NCBI GenBank assembly: GCA_030607835.1
Contig: JAUWJE010000143.1
Coordinates: 1-5,636 of the forward strand
Length of the DNA stretch: 5,636 nucleotides
Reading direction: 5' to 3'
Origin: Candidatus Fermentibacterota bacterium
Lineage (GTDB): Bacteria > Fermentibacterota > Fermentibacteria > Fermentibacterales > JCC-6
Shown here: piece after piece, positions 1-5,636 of the stretch
Position numbering within the stretch: the first letter of the stretch is position 1
Layout of the letters: each line of letters begins with the position of its first letter
Position numbers and translations under genes: made by a program
Notes under the pieces: model-generated
Databases searched by the model: none
The model's input: the letters and a program-made list of their open reading frames with translations, nothing else
Told to the model about the DNA's origin: nothing

Positions 1-890
1 CTCCCGAGAAAACCGGATATCGGAATCGTGTCTCATTCGGTGTGTTTGAAGGTAAACCGGGACTCCACAGATTAAGGGGTAATCCATTCCCTATTAATGA
101 ATGCCCCCTGCTCAATCGTCGGGGACAGCAGAAATTCAGACTGCTGCAGAACGTCAACCTTGGCCATCTTACTAGAGTCTCTGTGCGAGCATCCGACAGA
201 ACCGGCAGCGCCATGCTTGAGTTTAATGGGGGAGCACCACCGGAATGCCTGGCACAGGACAGTTCTGTTATGAAAGCATGGAAGATATCGGATAATTGGG
301 TGACTGAACCTGAGGGCAGTGAAATGATGGAGCGTGTAGGTCGCTTCACCTTTCAAATAAGACCTGGAACGTTTTTTCAGGTAAATCCCGGTGTCGCTGA
401 CAGGCTTATCTCAACTGTTGCAGATGCATGTCATGGTGATTTGAATATCCTTGACCTCTACGGTGGTTCCGGAACTCTTGCACTCCCGCTTGCAGCATCC
501 GGCGCGAAGGTTGTCTCTGTTGAGATAAACCCCGACGCTTCTCTTTCAGGAAGAAAAGCGGCTTTGATGAACGGTGTCGATTCGGTCAGTTTCGTGACAG
601 GTTCTGCCAGACAGTTCCTGACAAACTCATCGGGGTCAGGCAGATCATGGGATACGGTTATAGTAGATCCGCCTAGGGCCGGACTCGGTATCAGAATCTC
701 GAGGCTCCTCAGAAGAATCAATTCAGGGAGAATCATCTATGTGAGCTGTAATCCTTTCTCCCTGGCAAGGGATATTCGTATTATCACTGAGAAAGACTGG
801 ACAGTACTTTCGGTTAAACCGATTGATATGTTTCCTCAGACAGATCATATTGAAACAGTGGTTCTGCTTGAGAGAAAGGGAAAATTATGA
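1..890 (+). CDS. TrmA/RlmD-family RNA (uracil-5-)-methyltransferase, 5'-truncated by the window edge
   Basis: This is the C-terminal part of a SAM-dependent enzyme that methylates C5 of a uridine in rRNA or tRNA in the cytoplasm. The reading frame is open from base 3, giving 295 residues up to TGA at 888-890. Residues before the GTG at 42 (GYRNRVSFG) already match the family's YRNR-type motif, so that GTG is internal. In fragment numbering I see the ECPLL motif (Cys34, the position of the last Fe-S ligand in RlmD-type enzymes), FFQVN at 124-128, SAM motif I DLYGGSG at 151-157, DPPRAG from 222, the catalytic cysteine in YVSCNP (Cys249) and the general base in HIETVVLL (Glu284). The Cys-Glu spacing of 35 equals that of E. 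coli RlmD (C389/E424). The TRAM domain and the other Fe-S cysteines would lie outside the window, so RlmD, RlmC-like and TrmA-like targets cannot be separated. The stop overlaps the next start by ATGA. Confidence 0.93.
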   Translation, partial: PEKTGYRNRVSFGVFEGKPGLHRLRGNPFPINECPLLNRRGQQKFRLLQNVNLGHLTRVSVRASDRTGSAMLEFNGGAPPECLAQDSSVMKAWKISDNWVTEPEGSEMMERVGRFTFQIRPGTFFQVNPGVADRLISTVADACHGDLNILDLYGGSGTLALPLAASGAKVVSVEINPDASLSGRKAALMNGVDSVSFVTGSARQFLTNSSGSGRSWDTVIVDPPRAGLGIRISRLLRRINSGRIIYVSCNPFSLARDIRIITEKDWTVLSVKPIDMFPQTDHIETVVLLERKGKL

Positions 891-2308
891 CCACAGCAGT
901 GATTTCGCTGGTTCTCATGATAGGTTCGGTAAAGCAGACAGGGCTTCCTCTTGAGGATCCGCTCAACTGGTGGATATACATGTTCGAAACTGTAGCGAGT
1001 GAGATGCTGCCGGGCAGTTTCCCGGCAACTGACGCGGAAGAATTATTTACAGAGATCATATCCACAGATGAACTTGAGGGAATCGGAAGATTCATTTATG
1101 AAAGAAGCCTTCCGCCTGGTAATCTGCCCGGTAAGAACAGCTTCAAGCTTGCTGCACAGGGAACAATCGCAGGCGAAATCCTCTATCTGGAAGATGCTTT
1201 CGAAACGAGATGCGGAGCAACTGGAAGGATTTTCGTCGATATCCTTCCATCTCTTTTCATGGATGAAAGATTGTCGATCTGGGCAGGTTCTGACGAGAAT
1301 CCCCCGGATTATTTCACTCCATTCCATGAAGGTGCAGAACCGGGAAGGCATCTGTACATCGACTGGGGATACATCAGATGGAATCACGAGACGATCTCAA
1401 TCAGTTTTGGAAGGATTCCACAGAAATGGGGTCCAGGCAGATTCACTCAACTGCTCATCTCAGACAACAGCCCTCCACTCGATATGCTGAAAGTGGGATT
1501 CAGCCTCTGGAATGTTCTTGAATTCACCGGTTTCACTTCCACGGTGAACAGTGATTCCGGTACCTATCTGGTCGCCCACCGGCTCGATGTAAAGCCCCTC
1601 TCAAATCTCAGAGTCGGCCTCAGCGAGTCAATACTCTTCAAGGCGAGCGGACTGGATTTTGCATACATGAATCCTGTTATTCCATGGTATCCTGTTCAGT
1701 GGAATGAACGTGTTGATGACAACGCATTCCTCTCTTTTGACGCAACATGGAAGCCCCTGAACGGAGTCGAAACCTACGGAGAATTGCTTATTGACGATAT
1801 TCAGTATGAGAATATACATAACAGACCGAATAAGCTGGCCTGGACAGCAGGTATCTCAACCTTCCTGCCGTCATTGCAGCTGGGTACTGTGGCTGAGTAC
1901 ACAAGAATTGACAGATACGTCTACAGTCAGCGTGAGCCACGGAACTACTACCTGCATAATGGTTCGATCATAGGATCAGGACTTGGACCCGATGCGGACA
2001 AGATCACGCTTTCAGCCGGAACTCCAGCTCTCTGGCCTCTTCTGGCAGGGGTCACTCTGGATCATACCAGACATGGCGAAGGTACAGTTCAGGAAGGCTG
2101 GCCGGATTCGGTACAGGCAGGTGGGAATTTTCCGTCCGGTATTGTGGAATACTCGACAGGAACTGAGCTTCACCTCAGCTGGTATCCGGTGGATTTCCTG
2201 GAGGCTCACGGGAAAGTGAAGAACACATGGATAAGAAATCAGAATCATGTTTCCGGAGAAAACGGCTCCAACCTGACCTCGTCACTCGAACTCATCTGGA
2301 CCTGGTAG
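887..2308 (+). CDS. Wzi-like capsule assembly family protein, putative outer-membrane beta-barrel
   Basis: This 473-residue protein resembles the Caps_assemb_Wzi family, whose model member is an outer-membrane barrel that helps attach capsular polysaccharide to the cell surface. Supporting motifs are GRIPQKWGPG (176-185 region), LLISDNSPPLDMLKV (189-203), a GELLIDD segment (298-304) and NGSIIGSGLGPDADK (358-372). Alternating polar and hydrophobic stretches and a C-terminal aromatic end (LELIWTW) fit a barrel strand. The N-terminus is hydrophobic (residues 4-14) and may be a signal peptide, but it has no basic residue before Lys16. The start is set by an in-frame TGA at 869-871, which leaves only ATG 887 nearby; AAGGGA lies about 5 nt upstream. 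The ATG overlaps the methyltransferase stop, implying translational coupling. Family assignment comes from remembered motifs; a role in capsule specifically is inference, because similar proteins occur in bacteria without known capsules. Confidence 0.72.
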   Translation: MTTAVISLVLMIGSVKQTGLPLEDPLNWWIYMFETVASEMLPGSFPATDAEELFTEIISTDELEGIGRFIYERSLPPGNLPGKNSFKLAAQGTIAGEILYLEDAFETRCGATGRIFVDILPSLFMDERLSIWAGSDENPPDYFTPFHEGAEPGRHLYIDWGYIRWNHETISISFGRIPQKWGPGRFTQLLISDNSPPLDMLKVGFSLWNVLEFTGFTSTVNSDSGTYLVAHRLDVKPLSNLRVGLSESILFKASGLDFAYMNPVIPWYPVQWNERVDDNAFLSFDATWKPLNGVETYGELLIDDIQYENIHNRPNKLAWTAGISTFLPSLQLGTVAEYTRIDRYVYSQREPRNYYLHNGSIIGSGLGPDADKITLSAGTPALWPLLAGVTLDHTRHGEGTVQEGWPDSVQAGGNFPSGIVEYSTGTELHLSWYPVDFLEAHGKVKNTWIRNQNHVSGENGSNLTSSLELIWTW

Positions 2309-2328
2309 GAGACGTATTACATTTCTTT

Positions 2329-2350
2329 AACCTGTAAAACAGGTTTTGTA
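2329..2350 (+). terminator. Probable intrinsic terminator of the plus-strand genes
   Basis: A perfect 7-bp inverted repeat, AACCTGT at 2329-2335 and ACAGGTT at 2339-2345 with loop AAA, is followed by TTGTATTT. It begins 20 nt after the stop of the Wzi-like gene. The stem has only three G-C pairs, so efficiency may be modest. On the minus strand the hairpin is followed by AAAGAAAT rather than a T run, so it should act in the plus direction only. Confidence 0.6.
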
Positions 2351-2367
2351 TTTCAGCTGATGGGATT

Positions 2368-2826
2368 TCAGTTAAGTGGATTTCCGTAAATTCCCGGAGT
2401 ACTTCCCTCAATTACTCTCGCATCGCATATACTCCTGAAGAAATCCACGGGACCTGCATCACCGATGATCGTATATCCGTAACCCGCTTCCCTCATGCTT
2501 CTAAGGCATGAAAGAACGAGTACTCTGCCGATACCTCTGCCCCGATCGATCTCAAGGGTACCGATCGGACCAAGAAAACCTTTCGCGGTACAGTCCCAGC
2601 AGCAAAAGCCTGTTATCTTCCCTGTTTCCTGTTCTGAGGCAATAAGTACTGTTGGAGGGGTTGAAGAAAGCCCGACTCTGGCCTCTGCTTCCCAGCCTTC
2701 ACTGAAATTTTCTTTTATGAATGAGAGTACTCCGGGTGACTGGTGCGCAAGCGGTTTCCCGATCCAGATGCCCTTGACATTCTCAACTTCAGGGAGATTG
2801 AACAGCGGAACAAGCAGATCAGGCAA
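2368..2826 (-). CDS. GNAT-family N-acetyltransferase, TTG start
   Basis: This 152-residue protein is a GNAT-fold acyltransferase, expected to move an acetyl group from acetyl-CoA to an amine. The acetyl-CoA pyrophosphate-binding motif A is seen as RGRGIG at 95-100, preceded by the beta-4 strand GPIGTLEI (86-93) and followed by a helix (RVLVLSCLRSMREAGY). The strand YTIIGDAGPVDFF (118-130) then corresponds to motif B. The substrate cannot be told from sequence. The start codon is TTG at 2824-2826, supported by an upstream AGGTGGAG inside the end of the preceding gene; no ATG or GTG lies close in frame. It starts 2 nt after the stop of the DUF6754-like gene, so the two are almost certainly co-transcribed and translationally coupled. 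It ends 59 nt from the convergent Wzi-like gene. Confidence 0.85.
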   Translation of the reverse strand: MPDLLVPLFNLPEVENVKGIWIGKPLAHQSPGVLSFIKENFSEGWEAEARVGLSSTPPTVLIASEQETGKITGFCCWDCTAKGFLGPIGTLEIDRGRGIGRVLVLSCLRSMREAGYGYTIIGDAGPVDFFRSICDARVIEGSTPGIYGNPLN

Positions 2827-2828
2827 AA

Positions 2829-3998
2829 TCAGCCTGCTCCACCTGAAAGTAACATGTTACGAAGGAACATGAAGCTTTCGTTGCCTGTGAAAACGTAGAT
2901 AGTGCTTAGAATAAGACCGAGTACTAGAAGAAACATGATAACAGCCTTACAGGCATCCTGCCCTTTAACGGCTCCGAGTTGTTTGGGTTCCATTCCGAGG
3001 TATGCGCTGGCGGCATATAGTTCTTCACCGATAAGAGTGTAATCGCAGGTTGTTATGAAGAATGGAAGCTGTGTCACAGCATCGGTTCCGGCGATCTGGA
3101 TTGCTCCGGAAAGTGAACCTGTTTCGGCAAGAAGCAGTGATTCAGCCCAGAACATGCCAAGATAGAAATTAGTAGCAGGTCTGTCCCTCATCATAATACC
3201 GTTAACACCCGCAACAAACGCGAACTGGCTTGTGGTAAGGAAAAAGACTGAATCCGGATCGTACGAGTCAGGGCGTCCCGCTTCAAGGTACGCCTGCTTT
3301 ACTGATTCTGTTGCCACAGTGTATACGATTGGATCGCAGTTGGGAACAAGGAGTGAAGTCTGGTATTCGGCAACTTTTCTGGCAACCCTCCCGAGAATGG
3401 TTAGACTCGCGATAGTGGCAACATCGGATATGGTTGAAAGACCGGGAACATACAGGATAGGTTTGCCCATCTCGGTTGCTCTTCCAATCGCCTCATCAAT
3501 AGCATCGATTCCCGCAATTGGTCTGAGGTACATCTTTATGCCGCGTTTGGCTTTTCCGAAGTAGTAGAATATCAATCCGATAAAAAGCAATCCCGCGATA
3601 AGAACGGATATCTCATCGGAAGCGATGAATTCCCCTTTTGAGGTTACGGGTGATACAAAGCCCTCACCGACCAGTGTATCTCCCGCCATTGTGATTGCAG
3701 CAGGCCTGAACATATATCGGACGCCCGGTTCAATGATAAAATCGGGATCGTATCCGTCGACCAGGAATTCACCTTCAAGAGGAAGAGCTTCTGAAAGGAC
3801 AAGGTTCCAGTAATCATCCGGTTCATCAACCTGTTTCCGGTAGATAATACATGAAAGAAAATTTTCTGTCTCTTCAGCCGGAATGGACAGGTACAGTTGA
3901 AGGTGGTCTCCCGCATCGTTTGGACAGTCCTGCACATCAGTGATTTCTATTGTTGGCTGAAACAGCATCAGAGCGGTGAGTATGATTGAACTTATCAT
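2829..3998 (-). CDS. DUF6754-like membrane protein of unknown function
   Basis: The 389-residue product has an N-terminal hydrophobic signal-like segment (1-14), then an FN3-like beta domain (about 17-120) with the typical opening of a D-x-P-N-D-A-G-D stretch and a later IIYRK strand. A membrane helix (about 130-147) is followed by basic residues (GKAKRGIKMYLR), then a domain of about 200 residues and a second helix (about 352-371). By the positive-inside rule the FN3-like part is outside the cytoplasm and the large domain inside. That domain contains VPGLSTISD (184-192), FYLGMFWAESLLLAE (278-292), QIAGT (301-305) and CDYTLIGEELYAASAYL (318-334), which I recall as features of the DUF6754 family; no catalytic motif is recognisable. 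I chose ATG 3998 over an in-frame TTG at 4031 because the ATG has AAAAGGA 9 nt upstream and puts the hydrophobic segment at the N-terminus. Function is unknown. Confidence 0.8.
   Translation of the reverse strand: MISSIILTALMLFQPTIEITDVQDCPNDAGDHLQLYLSIPAEETENFLSCIIYRKQVDEPDDYWNLVLSEALPLEGEFLVDGYDPDFIIEPGVRYMFRPAAITMAGDTLVGEGFVSPVTSKGEFIASDEISVLIAGLLFIGLIFYYFGKAKRGIKMYLRPIAGIDAIDEAIGRATEMGKPILYVPGLSTISDVATIASLTILGRVARKVAEYQTSLLVPNCDPIVYTVATESVKQAYLEAGRPDSYDPDSVFFLTTSQFAFVAGVNGIMMRDRPATNFYLGMFWAESLLLAETGSLSGAIQIAGTDAVTQLPFFITTCDYTLIGEELYAASAYLGMEPKQLGAVKGQDACKAVIMFLLVLGLILSTIYVFTGNESFMFLRNMLLSGGAG
2837..2844 (-). promoter_or_regulatory. Ribosome binding site that supports the TTG start of the GNAT gene
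   Basis: The minus strand reads AGGTGGAG, ending 10 nt before the TTG at 2826. It lies inside the last codons of the DUF6754-like gene, which fits coupled translation of the two genes and favours this TTG over later start codons. Confidence 0.55.
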
Positions 3999-4007
3999 GC
4001 GCGGACG

Positions 4008-4014
4008 TCCTTTT
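4008..4014 (-). promoter_or_regulatory. Ribosome binding site that sets the start of the DUF6754-like gene
   Basis: The minus strand reads AAAAGGA, 9 nt before ATG 3998. The alternative TTG at 4031 would add 11 polar residues (including KGRPR) ahead of the signal-like segment and would lie within about 7 nt of the proposed -10 box. Confidence 0.55.
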
Positions 4015-4032
4015 CTCTGGTCACAGTACAAT

Positions 4033-4060
4033 ATTCAATATCAAGTAGTATGCATGTCAG
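4033..4060 (-). promoter_or_regulatory. Possible sigma-70-type promoter for DUF6754-GNAT
   Basis: In the 82-nt gap between the YpeA-like GNAT and the DUF6754-like gene, the minus strand has CTGACA (4055-4060, five of six matches to the -35 consensus), a 16-nt spacer and TTGAAT (4033-4038, four of six to the -10). The implied start would leave a leader of about 28 nt. A small palindrome, ATATT-C-AATAT at 4031-4041, overlaps the -10 box and could be an operator or chance in AT-rich DNA. The boxes are weak matches and this lineage's promoters are unknown to me. Confidence 0.25.
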
Positions 4061-4080
4061 AATAGAAAAAAGAAAGGTTT

Positions 4081-4524
4081 TCAATTCTCTGTTCTTGTTC
4101 CCAGATATTGCTCGCCAACAAGCACTTTGCTCATTACAGCGATATCATGTCTCCTGTGCCATCCTGTCTTCTCGTAAAACTTTATTGCGGAGTTATCAGT
4201 ATAGATGAATAGGTGAGCCTTTTCGATACCGGCTTTCCGGAGCGCGCTCTCCGCAGCGTTCAAAAGTTCAGTACCTGTTCCTTCTCCCTGGAGGGATTCG
4301 TCAACTGCCAGATGATAGATATAACCGCGTCTTGAATCGTGCCCCGCCATAACAGAACCGACAATCCTATCATTCAGATGTACGATAAAACAGTATTCAC
4401 CGTTCCTCTCAAGAAATCTCTCGAATCCTGCTCTGCTATCGGCTCCGGTCATGGTTGTTCCTGAGAAACTGCTCCAGAGGTCTACCAGGGATGAGTAATC
4501 ATCCTTTCTCATCAACCGCATCAT
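4081..4524 (-). CDS. GNAT-family N-acetyltransferase, YpeA-like
   Basis: This 147-residue protein covers a full GNAT domain. Seen in order are a beta-strand IVGSVMAGHDSRRGYIYHLAV (about 54-74), motif A QGEGTG at 79-84 for acetyl-CoA binding, a long helix (about 85-98), and the C-terminal strand and helix AHLFIYTDNSAIKFYEKTGW (103-122) with the common N-x-x-A-x-x-F-Y-x-x-x-G-W pattern. The GHDSRRGYIYHLAV segment, the DSRAGFERFLERN stretch (29-41) and the MSK near the end are what I recall of YpeA-type acetyltransferases; their substrate is not established. An in-frame TGA about 20 nt upstream limits the start, leaving ATG 4524 or the adjacent ATG 4521. The nearest SD, AAAGGA at 4538-4543, is rather far at 13 nt and lies inside the end of the glycosyltransferase gene. 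It starts 5 nt after that gene's stop, so the two are likely co-transcribed. Confidence 0.87.
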   Translation of the reverse strand: MMRLMRKDDYSSLVDLWSSFSGTTMTGADSRAGFERFLERNGEYCFIVHLNDRIVGSVMAGHDSRRGYIYHLAVDESLQGEGTGTELLNAAESALRKAGIEKAHLFIYTDNSAIKFYEKTGWHRRHDIAVMSKVLVGEQYLGTRTEN

Positions 4525-4529
4525 CTGCT

Positions 4530-5624
4530 TTATCGATTCCTTTCATCAAGAACCTCTCGATAGAGTCTCAGGTAATCATCAACAGTAGATTCAATATTGA
4601 AAAGAGAGGCTCTTTTCAAACCACACAGACCCATCTTTCTCGCACTGTCCTGATTATCGATAAGATTCGAAAGGGCTTCAGCCATCTCCCCTGGTGAATG
4701 GGGATTTACCAGAGTTCCGCAGCTTCCATCCCTTCCGACCACATCACCGATCCCGGGAACATCAGAAGCCACAACGGGAAGCCCCGAAGCCATTGCCTCA
4801 ACCGCGGCAATACCGAAACGGTCCCGCGCGGATGGCATAAAGAAAATATCGGCTCCCTGCATTAGAGCAGGTATATCCTTCACATCACCTGGGAAATCCA
4901 TATTTGAAGAAACGCCAATCTCAGTGGCAAGTTCTTTCAGTTCGTTTTCAAGAATACCACTTCCGGCTATCACGTATTTCAGATCAACTTCGCAATCGCG
5001 GTGAAGTATAGAGAATGCTTTTAAAGCGGTATTGTAATTCTTCGCATCCGTGAGTCTTCCCACAGATAGTATTACTATATGGTTTCTGTCACTGAATATT
5101 GAAGCGGCATTGAATTCATCAAGATCGATCCCGTTTGATATTACTTCAAGGCGATCAGAAATCTGCGGAATCCAGCGCTCAAGCTCCGCTGCGGCTCCGT
5201 CACTGACGCATATGACACGATCGTACAATGTATAGAACAACCTGTCTGTGAGTCTTCCGGATAATGATCCACGTCTGCGGTTTGAAGTACTGTGCTCAGT
5301 TGTTATCAATCGCCCATTCAAAGGTTTTCCCTCCCTGACAAGACTGACAATCAGTTGTGAGGGAAACAGGTGTGAGTGAATTATGTCAGCATGCTCAAGA
5401 AACGTTTCCTTCTGCAGCCCGGCCAATCTTGAAAGTGCCCTTGGATCGTAGGGAGAAGAAAGCCCAAGAGAGAATATTCCGGTTTCCAACCACCCGTACT
5501 CACTTCCAGCTATGGAGATGAGAATGCTTTTTTCCCCGCGAGTGCGGTATCCTCGATGCAGGCTCAGAGCGAGCCTTTCAGCTCCCCCCGTTTCAAGACT
5601 ATTTATTACCTGAGTAATATTCAT
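4530..5624 (-). CDS. GT4-family glycosyltransferase (GT-B fold)
   Basis: This complete 364-residue protein is a retaining glycosyltransferase of family GT4, which transfers a sugar from a nucleotide-sugar donor, usually in lipopolysaccharide, exopolysaccharide or glycolipid synthesis at the cytoplasmic face of the membrane. The acceptor domain opens with the classic SLETGGAERLAL (9-20) and has DIIHSHLFPSQ (80-90) and TTEHS (108-112). The linker NGIDLDEFN (164-172) leads to the donor domain with SVGRLTDAKN (187-196), AGSG (220-223), FPGDVKDIPALMQGADIFFMPS and EAMASGLPVVASD (276-288). The first acidic residue of the EX7E motif is Asp268 instead of Glu, with Glu276 as the second. There is no membrane segment. 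The start at ATG 5624 is favoured by the family N-terminus and by GGGA about 8 nt upstream at the window edge. Donor and acceptor sugars cannot be told. Confidence 0.93.
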   Translation of the reverse strand: MNITQVINSLETGGAERLALSLHRGYRTRGEKSILISIAGSEYGWLETGIFSLGLSSPYDPRALSRLAGLQKETFLEHADIIHSHLFPSQLIVSLVREGKPLNGRLITTEHSTSNRRRGSLSGRLTDRLFYTLYDRVICVSDGAAAELERWIPQISDRLEVISNGIDLDEFNAASIFSDRNHIVILSVGRLTDAKNYNTALKAFSILHRDCEVDLKYVIAGSGILENELKELATEIGVSSNMDFPGDVKDIPALMQGADIFFMPSARDRFGIAAVEAMASGLPVVASDVPGIGDVVGRDGSCGTLVNPHSPGEMAEALSNLIDNQDSARKMGLCGLKRASLFNIESTVDDYLRLYREVLDERNR

Positions 5625-5636
5625 TGATATTTTCCC

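Noticed and set aside
1008..1027. Perfect 7-bp inverted repeat TGCCGGG / CCCGGCA with a 6-nt loop, terminator-like.
   Set aside because: It lies inside the Wzi-like coding sequence, encodes an ordinary stretch of it and has no T run after it.
1043..1387. Open minus-strand frame of 114 codons, and similar frames at 458-736 and 72-356.
   Set aside because: They lie opposite well-supported coding genes, have no recognisable domains or start signals, and look like chance open frames.
4061..4080. T-rich tract on the minus strand (CCTTTCTTTTTTCT) just after the YpeA-like GNAT stop, possibly a terminator tail.
   Set aside because: No stable GC-containing hairpin precedes it; only a bulged, weak pairing of CAGAGAAT with ATTCTG could be found, and that spans the tract.
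887..5624. A complete capsule or exopolysaccharide locus built from the Wzi-like protein and the GT4 enzyme.
   Set aside because: The two genes are in convergent groups and no polymerase, flippase, exporter or other sugar-handling genes are visible in the window.
1..5636. Search for CRISPR arrays, tRNA or rRNA genes, insertion-sequence ends and longer direct repeats.
   Set aside because: Nothing was seen by eye; the sequence is almost entirely taken up by the six genes, and the largest gap is 82 nt.

Overview
The window carries six protein genes in two convergent groups. It looks like ordinary chromosomal DNA of a diderm (Gram-negative-type) bacterium: base composition is moderate, genes are tightly packed, and one product resembles an outer-membrane barrel protein. 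The mix of a Wzi-like protein, a DUF6754-like membrane protein and a TTG start suggests an uncultivated or poorly sampled lineage. This is an inference, and no phylum can be fixed from the sequence alone. There is no sign of a mobile element, CRISPR array, tRNA or rRNA.

Left, plus strand (1-2308): the C-terminal 295 residues of a TrmA/RlmD-family RNA uracil-5-methyltransferase, cut by the window edge. It overlaps by ATGA a 473-residue Wzi-like (capsule assembly) putative outer-membrane protein. A small hairpin with a T-rich tail at 2329-2350 can end this transcript.

Right, minus strand, read from 5624 down to 2368: a GT4 glycosyltransferase, a YpeA-like GNAT acetyltransferase 5 nt later, then an 82-nt gap with a possible promoter. 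After the gap come a DUF6754-like two-helix membrane protein and, 2 nt after its stop, a second GNAT acetyltransferase with a TTG start. The gap may split this run into two transcription units, GT4-GNAT and DUF6754-GNAT.

How the genes work together is only partly clear. The GT4 enzyme and the Wzi-like protein both fit cell-surface polysaccharide work, but they lie on opposite strands and no export, polymerase or further glycosyltransferase genes are visible. The rRNA/tRNA methyltransferase is a housekeeping enzyme. The least explained unit is the DUF6754-like protein with its closely coupled GNAT. I found no convincing evidence of a complete new system; that pair is the best lead.
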